This document shows, one piece after another, positions 34,801 to 58,549 of a DNA stretch of 64,000 nucleotides. The stretch comes from Macrocystis pyrifera. Its lineage: Eukaryota; Sar; Phaeophyceae; Laminariales; Laminariaceae. The stretch's first letter is position 1. Each line of letters starts with the position of its first letter. The stretch is from assembly GCA_031763025.1 (NCBI GenBank), contig JASSKH010000009.1:992001-1056000 (forward strand), written 5' to 3'. The notes under the pieces are model-generated. The model was not told where the DNA came from and did no database searches. It saw only the letters and a list, made by a program, of their open reading frames with translations. A program made the position numbers and the translations under genes.

Positions 34801-35598
34801 AATCCACGAAATTCGGGAACCGTTGTCCTGAAGTCGGGCGCAACACTGAAGTTCCTGTAGAACGCACCCTTTTCCCCCAATGAGAAGCCATCCTGTTTCT
34901 TACCAGGTACTCTACAGGGCTTCTGTAGTGCGCAGTAAGTGGTATTGGATTAGCAGATTAGTCCACACGCAGGGCAGCTCCATGATCTAGATCCTTCAGG
35001 GCAGGGAGATTCCTGATCTGTATGATCTTGTATGATCTAGCTCATGTTGCCGGGTGGGAGCCGTATGACCTGCACGATCTGCAGTCGTATGTGTTTCCTG
35101 GGTCGCACCTGCGCTATAAGGCACATCCTGACAGCACCTCTTGACGGCAGCTTAGGATCTAGATGATCTAGATGATATGTCTGTACATGATCTAGATTAT
35201 CCAGATCATGATCTGTCCGACATCTTCGGACTTTCCGTCACAGAGACCCTAGGTTCACACCTACCGGTAGGGAGTGTCCCCACCGCCCTGATTTGCACAC
35301 CCAGGGAATATCCCCACCAGCCTGCTTTTTTCCCCTCCGTGCACAACGCTGCAGATACCTCGAGGAGCTAGTGGAGGGAGGCAGGCTCGATGAAACCGCT
35401 ACCGTTCTCCGATGCCTACGCCGCCTCTCGAGCAAGGCTGACAGCGGTCAAGCCCAAGCAGGATCCGCCGCTTCTGCGCCTCCAGCAGATGGGGGCGGGG
35501 GTTCCGGATGGGTTTCGGGCTACCGCGCCGTGCTGGAGGCTGTCCAGGAACTTGTTCGGGCACGGACCGGCGGTGCCACCCTTTCCTTGATCTGTTGA
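7891..35598 (+). CDS. REV1: DNA repair protein REV1 (Y-family translesion polymerase)
   Basis: REV1 inserts dCMP opposite abasic sites and damaged guanine and scaffolds other translesion polymerases at stalled forks in the nucleus. At least 14 exons join with consistent phases to ~1,880 residues, longer than the ~1,250 of human REV1 because of low-complexity linkers. In order: an FGVYMAHKMEKLRDQ segment; a BRCT domain (~150-245); DPAFMKTFFQNSRLHFIG; the catalytic block with HVDMDCFFVSV (~563), EISSCNYLARAKGLKAGMF and VSCDEAFLEL; the helix-hairpin-helix DLPGVGWKLRKRL; little-finger exons with RKSIGAEVNYGVRF and KYLGHGICD; two UBM motifs (ITFSQID..LPPDLRREV, LSQIDRDVLDCLPQEV); and a C-terminal domain ending before TGA at 35596. 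The acidic catalytic residues are intact. Two frame changes fall in G/C tracts, and the exon 11 to 12 phase is unresolved. Introns reach 6.5 kb. Confidence 0.93.
8668..8965 (+). repeat. GACGGGACGGGACGGT-type degenerate array, copy 1
   Basis: Blocks of one to three GACGG(GACGG) units alternate with short AT-rich spacers such as AAAATTG and TATTTTTT. A matching array at 13130-13470 lies on the other side of the TIR cluster. Confidence 0.75.
9714..9930 (-). repeat. Two-copy dispersed repeat, copy 2, with hairpin
   Basis: The reverse complement matches 1390-1525. A near-perfect inverted repeat at 9880-9923 has arms ATATATGCTTGGGGTA and TACCCCAAGCATATAT separated by only AAAA. Confidence 0.7.
10188..10941 (+). 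mobile_element. TIR element family E, copy A
   Basis: The ~754-bp element begins CTGTTTCCTATGCGGTTCGA and ends in the inverted form (CTGAAGCTCAAAAATCGAGC). It has no open frame for a transposase, so it is non-autonomous. Internal landmarks are CAGTCACATTGTGAAACA, GGCTCGGACGCTTGGGTCCT and ACGCACAATAAATC. Confidence 0.75.
10948..11689 (-). mobile_element. TIR element family E, copy B (inverted)
   Basis: This is the full-length reverse complement of copy A, separated from it by six bases. It ends CGAACCGCATAGGAAACAG. Landmark order is exactly reversed, so A and B form a large palindrome. Confidence 0.75.
11692..12213 (+). mobile_element. TIR element family E, copy C (deleted)
   Basis: There are two starts of the element (11692 and 11770, TATGCGGTTCGATWTCGAGC). 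An internal deletion near 11895-11920 jumps to the CAGTCACATTGTG segment, and the right part runs to CTGAAGCTCAAA. Confidence 0.7.
12214..12952 (+). mobile_element. TIR element family E, copy D
   Basis: It is slightly truncated at its left end, fused palindromically to copy C (CTGAAGCTCAAA/TATTTGAGCTTCAG), and ends GAACCGCATAGGAAACAG at 12952. It is otherwise collinear with copy A. Confidence 0.72.
13130..13470 (+). repeat. GACGGGACGGGACGGT-type degenerate array, copy 2
   Basis: The unit is the same as at 8668-8965. It ends at ~13440-13483 with the reverse-complement form TACCGTCCCGTCCCG, so the array is partly palindromic. Confidence 0.72.
13750..13853. mobile_element. MITE family A copy
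   Basis: It starts ACGGGGGACCATAGTTAATA and ends ATGGTCCCCCGTAGTA, with the usual TTAGTAAAAATAGG centre. Confidence 0.85.
14834..15018 (+). CDS. REV1: REV1 exon 2 (BRCT domain, main part)
   Basis: Acceptor GGGCAG (phase 1), donor GTACGC, ending in phase 0. It encodes the start of a REV1-type BRCT: LFRGVVVYINGF, LLVSRGGTVEAY, CTHMICESLPAAKIRELRK. The exon is the best-conserved N-terminal landmark. Confidence 0.92.
15019..15590 (+). repeat. REV1 intron 2, made of ~95-bp degenerate tandem units
   Basis: At least five units recur with the order GCCTTCCTGTGTCTG, then (C)TACGGCACCCCCCTCCC, then CGAACATA. The final unit supplies the actual 3' splice site (CCTTCAG before CTACGG), so the intron is largely a minisatellite of its own acceptor region. 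Confidence 0.75.
15591..16352 (+). CDS. REV1: REV1 exon 3a (end of BRCT and linker)
   Basis: It begins LRHPPPVVRSAWVEDSVRAR, completing the BRCT domain, and continues with VAGYMVDGIF and a Ser/Ala-rich linker of ~200 residues. The frame changes by one between here and 16450. A 97-bp intron with donor GTGACG at 16353 and acceptor TTTGAG ending at 16449 would resolve this in phase 0. A length difference in the G tract (16364-16392) is the alternative. Confidence 0.85.
16450..16549 (+). CDS. REV1: REV1 exon 3b (pre-catalytic segment)
   Basis: This segment encodes KDDPAFMKTFFQNSRLHFIG, the conserved segment preceding the polymerase domain in REV1 proteins. The donor GTGTGG is at 16550, phase 1. 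Confidence 0.85.
16550..17443 (+). other. REV1 intron 3 with a GATC-rich repeat
   Basis: A family C GATC-rich repeat occupies 16592-16875. A GTTAGGGTTAGAGTTAG telomere-like scrap lies at ~16921. Nothing recognisable is seen in the rest. Confidence 0.65.
16592..16875. repeat. GATC-rich repeat family C copy
   Basis: Landmarks in order are CCTGATCTGTATGA, GATCTAGCKC, GTTTCCTGGGTTGGATCTG, GGATCTAGATGATCTA and GATCTATCTG. Confidence 0.75.
17444..17725 (+). CDS. REV1: REV1 exon 4 (catalytic palm start)
   Basis: The acceptor is CTTTTTCTAG with phase 1, joining HFIG to GHFRNGGRGWRR. It encodes TRVILHVDMDCFFVSVLV (catalytic Asp, metal site) and NRPELRNKAVAVAHNG. Donor GTAAGT, phase 1. Confidence 0.93.
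18134..18241. mobile_element. MITE family A copy
   Basis: Ends CTATTACGGGGAACCATAGT and ACTATGGTCCCCCGTAATAG give a long near-perfect terminal inverted repeat. This is one of the least diverged copies. Confidence 0.88.
18820..19010. repeat. GACCCGACCCG repeat family D copy
   Basis: Runs of GGGTCGGGTC alternate with AGGAGGTCTTSAAAATCTCAC-like spacers, then invert to GACCCGACTCGACCCGACCC. The outer frame is GGGCTGCTCACGGGT. Confidence 0.75.
19336..19465 (+). CDS. REV1: REV1 exon 5 (palm)
   Basis: Acceptor GATGGCAG, phase 1. It encodes GSSEISSCNYLARAKGLKAG, then MFMMQAKKLCPELVVLR, the REV1/Y-family stretch that contacts incoming nucleotide. Donor GTGAAT, phase 2. Confidence 0.93.
20920..21260 (+). 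repeat. ~60-bp degenerate minisatellite
   Basis: About six units contain RTCTCGTTTCAAGAYC-like sequence followed by GCRCWGCTGC-like sequence. It lies wholly inside REV1 intron 5. Confidence 0.65.
21300..21485. repeat. Duplicated family B palindrome material
   Basis: A ~48-bp direct duplication (CTCCTCGACCCTTTTAGGAG at about 21309 and 21351) is followed by GGGGACAAA...TTTGTCCCC and CTAAAAGGGTTGAACCC. This reproduces the family B inverted-repeat layout. Confidence 0.6.
21975..22275. repeat. GATC-rich repeat family C copy
   Basis: It carries CTTTCAGGGCAAATAGGTAC, GATCTAGCTCATGCTGCCGG, TATAAGGCAGATAATGCAC and GATCTAGATCATGATCTATC. Confidence 0.75.
22445..22553. mobile_element. MITE family A copy
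   Basis: The left end ATTACGGGCGGGCATAGTAA is diverged. The right end TATGGTCCCCTGTAACAG and the internal ACCGTAGGTCCTATT are typical. Confidence 0.8.
22861..23005 (+). CDS. REV1: REV1 exon 6 (second catalytic motif)
   Basis: Acceptor TTGTGCAG, phase 2. It encodes YDFDAYSKASDTMYGIFLRY, then VVMAVSCDEAFLELPEGT. The Asp-Glu pair of SCDEAF supplies the remaining metal ligands of Y-family polymerases. Donor GTGATG, phase 0. Confidence 0.94.
23113..23219. mobile_element. MITE family A copy
   Basis: It starts GACGGGGGACCATAGTTAAC and ends ACTATGGACCCCCGTAGTAG. It sits ~110 bp after the exon 6 donor. Confidence 0.83.
23700..24300 (+). repeat. GATGGCGGCCAAAAC-type minisatellite
   Basis: About nine degenerate units contain GATGGCGGCCAAAAC, then a TTACRTTTTGGT-like block, then TTAGCCGCCTATTRGATG. 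Some units carry C runs of 9-12. Confidence 0.75.
24655..24750. mobile_element. MITE family A, degenerate copy
   Basis: The interior is recognisable (AGTAAAAAT-like, TATAGGTTTTTGTGTAGATG, GGGTCCTGATTACT) but both ends are eroded. Confidence 0.55.
25013..25086 (+). CDS. REV1: REV1 exon 7 (fingers/palm)
   Basis: A 74-bp exon with acceptor TTCGTAG and donor GTAATT. It encodes IRRSILKETGCPASAGASNC, then MLLAR. It matches the GCTASVGxxxNxLLAR segment of the family and is exactly in phase with exons 6 and 8. This short exon is easily missed. Confidence 0.9.
25087..25540 (+). repeat. REV1 intron 7, T-rich TTTCG/TTTGT tract
   Basis: From about 25091 to 25430 the intron is a simple-sequence pyrimidine tract built from TTTCG, TTTTG and TTTGT pentamers. 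Its open frames (poly-Phe) are artefacts of composition. Confidence 0.75.
25541..25628 (+). CDS. REV1: REV1 exon 8
   Basis: Acceptor ACCGGCAG, donor GTGCGC. It encodes (R)MATKEAKPNGQFWLPPEA, the family's MATRxAKPxGQ motif at the end of the palm. Confidence 0.93.
25629..26364 (+). repeat. REV1 intron 8, with GATC-rich repeat
   Basis: A family C copy lies at about 25675-25970 (GATCATCCCGACAGTTCATG, GTTTCCTGGGTTGGATATG, GATGATCTATCTG). The rest is AT/pyrimidine-rich with no signal. Confidence 0.7.
26365..26541 (+). CDS. REV1: REV1 exon 9 (helix-hairpin-helix)
   Basis: 59 codons, phase 0 at both ends, acceptor CTGGCAG, donor GTGTGA. It encodes DLPGVGWKLRKRLNEEGL, then the thumb helices with GKTGQALWEACRGID-like sequence. 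This is the DNA-backbone-binding thumb. Confidence 0.94.
26542..28045 (+). other. REV1 intron 9
   Basis: A degenerate GATC-rich repeat occupies about 26770-27260. No other structure is recognised. Confidence 0.55.
28046..28219 (+). CDS. REV1: REV1 exon 10 (little finger, first part)
   Basis: 58 codons, phase 0, acceptor CTCGCAG, donor GTGAGT. It encodes RKSIGAEVNYGVRF (the start of the DNA-contacting little finger), LALELSRRM and ALTLKIMKQRD. Confidence 0.94.
28957..29405. mobile_element. MITE family A interrupted by a SINE
   Basis: The left half (GCGGGGGTCCATAGTTAACG to TTTTTATGTATACCAT) ends at ~29034. The right end (AGGTCCTATTAACTATGTAC) resumes at ~29380. The ~345 bp between is the SINE copy plus its A tail (seen as T on the plus strand). 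Confidence 0.75.
29035..29367 (-). mobile_element. tRNA-headed SINE (family F), copy 2
   Basis: Read on the minus strand it starts CCCCGGTGGCTTGGTAGGTG and has box-B-like GGGTTCAAGCC. It is collinear with 5021-5371 and ends in 21 A residues (plus-strand T run 29035-29055). The long, pure tail suggests a younger insertion than copy 1. Confidence 0.8.
29660..30118 (+). repeat. 27-28-bp minisatellite in REV1 intron 10
   Basis: About 16 units of the form CCTATCGCAGCACTCCCCTA, then ATTGCAA or ATTTCAA. Variants (AGTACTCC, GTGGCACTCC) occur in blocks, suggesting higher-order duplication at the left end. Confidence 0.85.
30285..30320 (+). repeat. Poly-C tract (36 C)
   Basis: An uninterrupted C run ends 15 bp before the REV1 exon 11 acceptor AACAG, in the position of the polypyrimidine tract. 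Confidence 0.9.
30336..31708 (+). CDS. REV1: REV1 exon 11 (little finger end and long linker)
   Basis: It starts GVGLPRKYLGHGICDARSK, then KVPPDKIRGIGLQMTRL, completing the little finger. About 380 residues of Ala/Gly/Glu/Arg-rich linker follow, with repeated TVDERNxDE-like heptads and GGA-codon runs. The donor GTGAAG after ATGTGTCGCAG would leave phase 2, whereas exon 12 needs phase 0. Either an upstream donor (for example GTGGCA after PPADG) or an unseen small exon is used, so the end is uncertain. Confidence 0.82.
31709..32413 (+). other. REV1 intron 11 with a 78-base G run
   Basis: It holds a family G unit (31738-31793) followed by an unbroken G run (31794-31871) and otherwise unassigned sequence with weak family B traces near 32170-32320. 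Confidence 0.65.
31738..31871 (+). repeat. Family G unit and 78-base poly-G tract
   Basis: GTGTACTCAGTATCATGCAT, then GGCCGTAGTCGTATGAGCAT, is flanked by G-rich sequence on the left and a 78-base G run on the right. Confidence 0.85.
32414..32839 (+). CDS. REV1: REV1 exon 12 (ubiquitin-binding motif 1)
   Basis: 142 codons in phase 0, with acceptor TTCGCAG and donor GTGAGG. It begins ITFSQIDSTVLGALPPDLRR, a UBM with the core Leu-Pro pair that binds ubiquitin on modified PCNA. A basic, Ala-rich linker follows. Confidence 0.9.
32840..33404 (+). other. REV1 intron 12
   Basis: It contains an inverted family G-type unit (33249-33330) framed by C runs at 33230-33248 and 33331-33350. Confidence 0.6.
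33230..33350 (-). repeat. Family G variant unit framed by two poly-C tracts
   Basis: On the minus strand: a G run, then CATTTGTTGCTTGCCTTAGT, then TGACCACGCATCCCTTTCGA, then a G run again. The same variant occurs three times at 45672-45917. Confidence 0.75.
33405..34448 (+). CDS. REV1: REV1 exon 13 (UBM 2 and start of C-terminal domain)
   Basis: Acceptor CCTTCAG, donor GTGCGG. It contains SIDSLWTLQKLRDD, a Pro/Ser/Ala-rich linker, the second UBM (GISLSQIDRDVLDCLPQEVK) and, after the 12-base C tract at 34101-34112, METLRGALRVWVGGAVPSPS of the C-terminal domain. The frame moves by one at the C/CCG tract, so a homopolymer length change, assembly error or tiny intron must be assumed. Confidence 0.87.
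34690..34880 (+). pseudogene. Possible LINE reverse-transcriptase remnant
   Basis: A plus-strand stretch reads ALKSMAVWDNCMKASAEKAR, then LMHVSRKKKS. This resembles the W..xNxMKxxxxKTKLMHFSRKK block near the end of non-LTR reverse transcriptases. It is short, lacks the YxDD box and is embedded in an intron, so it is at best a relic. Confidence 0.3.
34960..35240. repeat. GATC-rich repeat family C copy
   Basis: Landmarks are CTTCAGGGCAGGGAGATTCC, CATGTTGCCGGGTGGGAGCC, GTGTTTCCTGGGTCGCACCT and GATCTAGATGATCTAGATGA. One of the fullest copies. Confidence 0.8.
35355..35598 (+). CDS. REV1: REV1 exon 14 (C-terminal domain, stop)
   Basis: Acceptor GCTGCAG, phase 2. It encodes YLEELVEGGRLDETATVLRC, then LRRL, then a Gly/Ala/Ser loop and VLEAVQELVRARTG, ending TGA at 35596-35598. 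This is the four-helix REV1 C-terminal domain that in other eukaryotes binds Pol zeta (REV7) and other Y-family polymerases. Confidence 0.92.
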
Positions 35599-35606
35599 TT
35601 TTGCCG

Positions 35607-35608
<2 letters not shown>

Positions 35609-35656
<48 letters not shown>
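35609..35656 (+). repeat. (CTG)n trinucleotide repeat next to the REV1 stop
   Basis: About 16 near-perfect CTG triplets start ten bases after the REV1 stop codon, in the expected 3' UTR. Confidence 0.92.
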
Positions 35657-35658
<2 letters not shown>

Positions 35659-36239
35659 GCTGTACGTTTTCTTCCAAGGAGACGCTTATGTTGTTAGCCT
35701 TTCTCTGTTCCACGAGCTAGATTTTGTTGAAGTGGGCTTATGCGAGGACGTCATTATCCTACGAGCATTTGTAAGGGTGTTTTTTTTTGCTGTTGTACAT
35801 CGGTATACTCTGGAGAACGCGGGTACCCCCCGGTACCAAATTTGGTTGTTTGGGGCATACTCGGGTAGGTACCCGCCAGGGTGTTTTCCCTACCACACGT
35901 ACCCTTGGGAAGTTTTCTTTCGTGTAGAGGTGCCAACGGGTCTAAAAGAGGCCGCCCAACGGCTCGAAAAAGGACCGTTGAGGGTGCGTTGATAGTGTTG
36001 TGTATATGTATGGAGGTTCCAACCGCTACGAAAGAGAGGCGCCGCGTTGGTGACGTTGGGTCCGTGGCTCTTGCTGTGCTCGAGGGGCGTGAGCCGTCGC
36101 ACACACCTGAGTCTCGGAGCGCAGGTAGAAGGATAGGTTTGGAGTCCATCACTTGAGAATGTGGAGTCCACTGTGGAAGAATCTTTGAGTCCGTTATTTA
36201 AGGTCTTTGAATCTTATTTAATAACTTTTGTGTCCATTA

Positions 36240-36245
36240 AATAAA
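36240..36245 (+). terminator. Possible REV1 polyadenylation signal AATAAA
   Basis: It is a single AATAAA 640 bp beyond the REV1 stop in an AT-rich stretch. Position and motif are suggestive only. Confidence 0.2.
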
Positions 36246-37394
36246 ATGTAGAATCCATCATCAAGATTTTGCATCAACCATCGCAGCTAAGTCAATCGAC
36301 TGGAAGGTTTTTCATTTCGCCTGCAAGAAATGAAAACGCAACACCGAGAAACGACCAGGTGTGCTTCGCTTCGCAAACAACTCCCGGGAAAAAAGTTGGT
36401 ATAGCCGTGTTCCGTGGGCGCGGGAAGGAAATCGCTAGTGGGCCAGACGTTCCGTAATGTTCAATCGGGAGAGAGACAACCGTTCCCGACCGTTTTTCGA
36501 TCGATCCAAGTCGTCTGTGTGCGATATATTCGTTGCTGATTATTTCGTGGCGACTATGGCACGCGCCAGATCTAGGATTGCGCTCCCGTTGTGCGTGACA
36601 AAACACTTGAACTTAGAGTCCGAATCAGTTTTCTGTATTATTAAGAATGCAAAATGGGTTGAGTGGGAGTCAATAAAACTTGGCCCAGTCAGACGCACGT
36701 CGACGTCTGTTCTGGTTACGTGTTATGTAGTGTTGGATATCGAGCGATATTCGAGTTTGGTACGATACCCATGAACAAAACAAAGTCGATCGTACGATCT
36801 CGATTTTCGATGCGCACATCCAAGGCTTTCGTTCGGTATCAAAACGAAAAAAAAACAGGCGAGTTCGATTTTCTCTCCCTGTTTTCTCCTGTTGACTCTG
36901 GATTACGTCCCGGGGGGTTGCTTTCTATGCCAGGACCTGGTGGCGTTTTGTTGCGGGCGATCTGTTTGGTACTATTTACCTGGCTTAACACTACAGTATC
37001 AACACGTAGTAGAATAGGCATTCGGTGTCAAAGGTCGGGCGCATGGGCGGGCCGGAACGCGCATTCAACACGATTATCCGCGAGAGGGACAAACTCTTGG
37101 ACACGCAAGGTCGGTGCTGCGAAGCCTTTGACATTATCATAATATTAATGGTTCCACGCACCTCTTCGCCATTATTCTCTGACTCTTGCTTCCAAGGAAG
37201 AACAAGACATTTTTACACGCCCGCGCGTATACATCCATAAAAAAGGCACATGGCAGTTCTACCATCATTCGCCGACACGGTGTGGCCTAACAGAACCTAC
37301 GCGTGGCCAGCACAACAAAAAACATATAAATAGGCCTTTCGCGATACTAGGAACCCCGAGGATGGGAGACGTTATGACCCGCCCCCCGCCCCCG

Positions 37395-37512
37395 GCTAGG
37401 AAGGGGTGCGTGGACAATGGTCAATTGACTAAAGAAAGCAACAAAATGAGTACGCCCCCCCCCGTATGGTCATACGACTACAGCCACGCATGACATGGGT
37501 GCACCTCCTCCC
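37395..37512 (-). repeat. Two adjacent family G units (inverted)
   Basis: On the minus strand: GTGCACCCATGTCATGCGTG, then GCTGTAGTCGTATGACCATA, then a G run, then GCGTACTCATTTTGTTGCTT, then TAGTCAATTGACCATTGTCC, then G-rich sequence. Both variants of the unit are joined by a G run here, showing they belong to one family. Confidence 0.75.
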
Positions 37513-38581
37513 CTCTCGTCCGTCTACACTCTACCATCGTTCGTGTCGATGACTGGGCTATATGCCTCGAGCTTAAAGCCACCCCGCACAAATGGGAGTT
37601 AAGTCCCCGTGATTGGAACGCTAGCGAAGAAGGCCTCCAAAGGCTGCCGGCCGCCCTGTCCCTTAATAATAATAAGGCTAGCCCGATGACTGCGCACTAG
37701 TACTCTGCCTACCTTTTGTTTGCAGTACTTGTATGTAGTTCTCGTGTCGCTTCTGCAATTTTTCACTCCTACCCAAAATGCACCTGACCTCTGCAGTTTA
37801 AAATTGTTGTTGTATAGCTGCTGCTTTTTTTTGCTTCTACCCCAAATGCACACACATACATGTTATTGTTTCTGGCCGACGTCTTTGCGAACGTATCGTT
37901 CCCGCTTTTTGCCCGCTTTTCTAAGCCCGACCAATCCCTGAAATTTCCATACGTAACCTCCGTCCAACCTTGCATGAAAATGGTAACATCTAGGGCAACA
38001 GCAGGGCAACGCCTTCTCCGCTCTACGATTCTCTAGAACGGATTCAGAAAACCTGTCTGTTTGTCCGATCAGGGTCATTGAATGGTCACCTTAGGACAAA
38101 TTTCTTTCGAAACCACTACGCCCATGCTGCACGTATCAAGTCGAAGCCCTCGCAGAGTCTATCGTCATGGTCCAAACCACACCTCTTCGCGTGCCCTGTG
38201 TGTAGTTATCAAAGTTGACTTCCAGCATCCCGTACGGGGTGAGGGGACGTGAGCTCGCCCAAGGTCAGCGGAAAATTTGTTTGTCGACTTTATTTTCATT
38301 TTCAAGTGGAAAAAATATGAAATTCTGAAACTGCTGTGCTACGAGCGATCAGCGACACATCAGTGGCAAAGGCTTTCCTTCGTTCTTCCGTCCTCCCCAC
38401 TTCGTTACGTCCCTTCCACCCTCCCTCCTTCTCTCCCTCCCTCCCTCTCCCCATCCCTCCCTTGCGCCCTTCCTCCCTCCCTCTCTCTCTCTCTCTCTCC
38501 CTTCTTTGCTGCCTTGCCCTCCCTGGAACCTGGCACCTGGTCGGTACTCTGCTCGCCGAGGTTTTACTTCTATATAAAAGT

Positions 38582-38662
38582 TAACCCCTTTAGAGCCGCG
38601 GTCCCGTTTGGGGCCAAACTACTTGATATTTGAGTGGTTTGTCTCCAGAACGGGACTGCTGC
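38582..38662. mobile_element. Family B palindrome (MITE-like), copy
   Basis: It runs from CCCCTTTTAGAGCCGCGGTC with GGGGCCAAACTACTTG to TTTGTCTCCAGAACGGGACT. The inverted halves pair imperfectly. Confidence 0.6.
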
Positions 38663-38877
38663 GTTACGAGCGATATTCATTTTTACTCGCCGAGGTTTTA
38701 CTTCTATAATATGCCTTCGGACGGAAACGTGCCCGTCTTCATTTTTCTTACAATGCCGTCTTTTTTAAAGCTTCATGATACGTACGTAACGCAACACACC
38801 ATTTCAAATTCTCCGTAAATCCTTTCGGTCTCTATTCCGTATATTTTTCATCACGGGGAGGGCCCCACTTGACAATT

Positions 38878-38962
38878 TCAGGACTGCAGTCCAGTTTTAG
38901 GGACAAAGTACTTGGAATTTGAATACTTCGCCCCCAAAATGGGACTGCAGTCCTAAAAGCGC
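38878..38962. mobile_element. Family B palindrome, copy
   Basis: It starts CAGGACTGCAGTCCAGTTTT, has GGGACAAAGTACTTGGAA in the centre and ends ATGGGACTGCAGTCCTAAAA. Confidence 0.72.
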
Positions 38963-39128
38963 GGTTCCATTGAGTGCGGGGCCCCACGTGGGGCCCCAGG
39001 TCATAAGTGCGGTGAAAATATCTATTAACACAGTAGACACAAATTCATCCCACTCAAGCGGAATACGTGCGGTGCGGGAGCGGCTGACGCACTCAGGTGC
39101 CACCGGTTCCGCTTCAGCCGTGACCTGG

Positions 39129-39132
<4 letters not shown>

Positions 39133-39165
<33 letters not shown>
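39133..39165 (+). repeat. Poly-G tract (33 G)
   Basis: An uninterrupted G run follows ACCTGGTACC and precedes CGGTCTGCCCAACAGACTG. It has no family G unit immediately beside it. Confidence 0.9.
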
Positions 39166-39664
39166 CGGTCTGCCCAACAGACTGACGCCTGGGTATGGCC
39201 ATCATCGTCATGATGCGCTCACTCCCTTCTTTGGGACCCAAGTAGCTATTAATAGCATGGTGCCACCCGGGCAACTTAGCGTGTCTGTATGCACCAGTGC
39301 TTGCCTTTCGTACTGTCTTTCCCCCCCCGCCCCTTTTTAGTCTCTTTTTTTTCTTTTCTGTTTCCCCTCCTTCGATTTTTCCCCTTTCTCGCTCTTTTGT
39401 GTCTCGTGTCTGTATCTGTCCTGGAAGATTTTCTTTTTGCTATCTGCTTTTTCTTTTTGCTTTGCTTCGTCGTCTTCCTTTTTAGTTTTTTTGTCTACTG
39501 CTGTTACGCATGCAGTAAGCACAGTAGACAACGCAATGCCGTATGTCATCCTACTGGATGTGACAGGCACGACATACACGTTCTACGAAAGAGAAAAGGC
39601 AAGAATCAGGAAAGAAAACACACAAGTGAATACGCAGATTGTCGCAGACTTTGAGCGCGAGGGG

Positions 39665-39762
39665 TTGTTAACTCCTTTAGTACTGCAGTCCCGACTTGGG
39701 GACGAACCGCTCTAATTTCAAGTTGTTTTGTCCCAAAACGGGACGGCAGTACTAAAAGATAT
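39665..39762. mobile_element. Family B palindrome, copy
   Basis: It starts TTTAGTACTGCAGTCCCGAC and ends AACGGGACGGCAGTACTAAA, with TCTAATTTCAAG between. Confidence 0.7.
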
Positions 39763-39956
39763 GCAGTGTTCCAACTTTTCAAACAAACCCGACCAAATAC
39801 AACGAAAAATTGGTTAGGATTACACACAGACACTTGTGTAATAAGCACGCCAACTCCGTTCCTAGGCCGCGCGAAACAATAATAATAAAGCTAGCAAGAA
39901 AATAGGTCGCCCCGCCTACCTCCCGGCTAGATAGCCGTGCGGCGGCAAGGCGAGGA

Positions 39957-57890
<17,934 letters not shown>

Positions 57891-57984
57891 CTGGATTGAG
57901 CAGGCGGCGGGCGGGCATGGTTTGTCACGTACTGCTTATTTCTACAAATGAGTTTTTCGCCTCCGGCAGATAATCGACTTCCAC

Positions 57985-58340
57985 ACCCCCTTCATGATCT
58001 ACCTGTAGATCTCATGATCTACCTGTAGATCTCATGATCTACCTGTAGATCTCATGATCTACCTGTAGATCTCAAGATCCACCTGTAGATCTCATGATCT
58101 ACCTGTAGATCTTTCAAGGAAGATCTCTTCCCGATCTTATATGATTTAGCTCATGATGTACAGGGTGGGGGGCCCTAAAAGGTCCACATATCTATATGGC
58201 GCAAGGTTCCTAGATCAGATCCGCCCTATAAGGCAGATTTTGCACAACCTCTCACAACGGCAGGGGAGGAACTAGATCATCTGCAGTAGACAGATCATGA
58301 TTTATCTGTACATGATCTGTAGATAATCTGTCTCGAGGCG
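57985..58340. repeat. GATC-rich family C copy with internal 20-bp tandem array
   Basis: About six copies of ATCTCATGATCTACCTGTAG (57995-58112) are followed by the usual family C body (CTTTCAAGGAAGATC, GATTTAGCTCATG, CCCTATAAGGCAGATTTTGC). Confidence 0.8.
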
Positions 58341-58549
58341 TGTGGGCAAAATACTGAAAAGACACCTCTGCTGTGGTGTCGAGACTTTGTTCGAAACTCG
58401 TCTGTGGCAAATTTCTTCAGAAACTCGTTGTTTCATCGCGCGTGCCACCTATACGGGGCGGTGCATGCTCTCTCTCTCTCTGTGTGTGCGTGCTGCAGCA
58501 TGGATGTCGGACACCAAAAACAAAAATAGTAACGCTCTTCACGAGGCCA

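Larger units (their letters stand above)
34449..35354 (+). other. REV1 intron 13
   Basis: It includes a possible reverse-transcriptase remnant (34690-34880) and a GATC-rich repeat (34960-35240). Confidence 0.6.
35599..39956. other. Intergenic region between convergent REV1 and ERCC8
   Basis: It contains the CTG repeat, a possible AATAAA at 36240-36245, an exon-like frame at 37025-37109, inverted family G units (37395-37510), a CCCTCC/CT-rich tract (38390-38510), three family B palindromes (38582-39762) and a 33-base G run (39133-39165). No gene is identified. Confidence 0.6.

Noticed and set aside
38390..38510. Plus-strand proline/serine-rich frame
   Set aside because: It is a CCCTCC/CT simple repeat.
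57995..58112. CRISPR-like 20-bp repeats
   Set aside because: The copies are directly adjacent without spacers.
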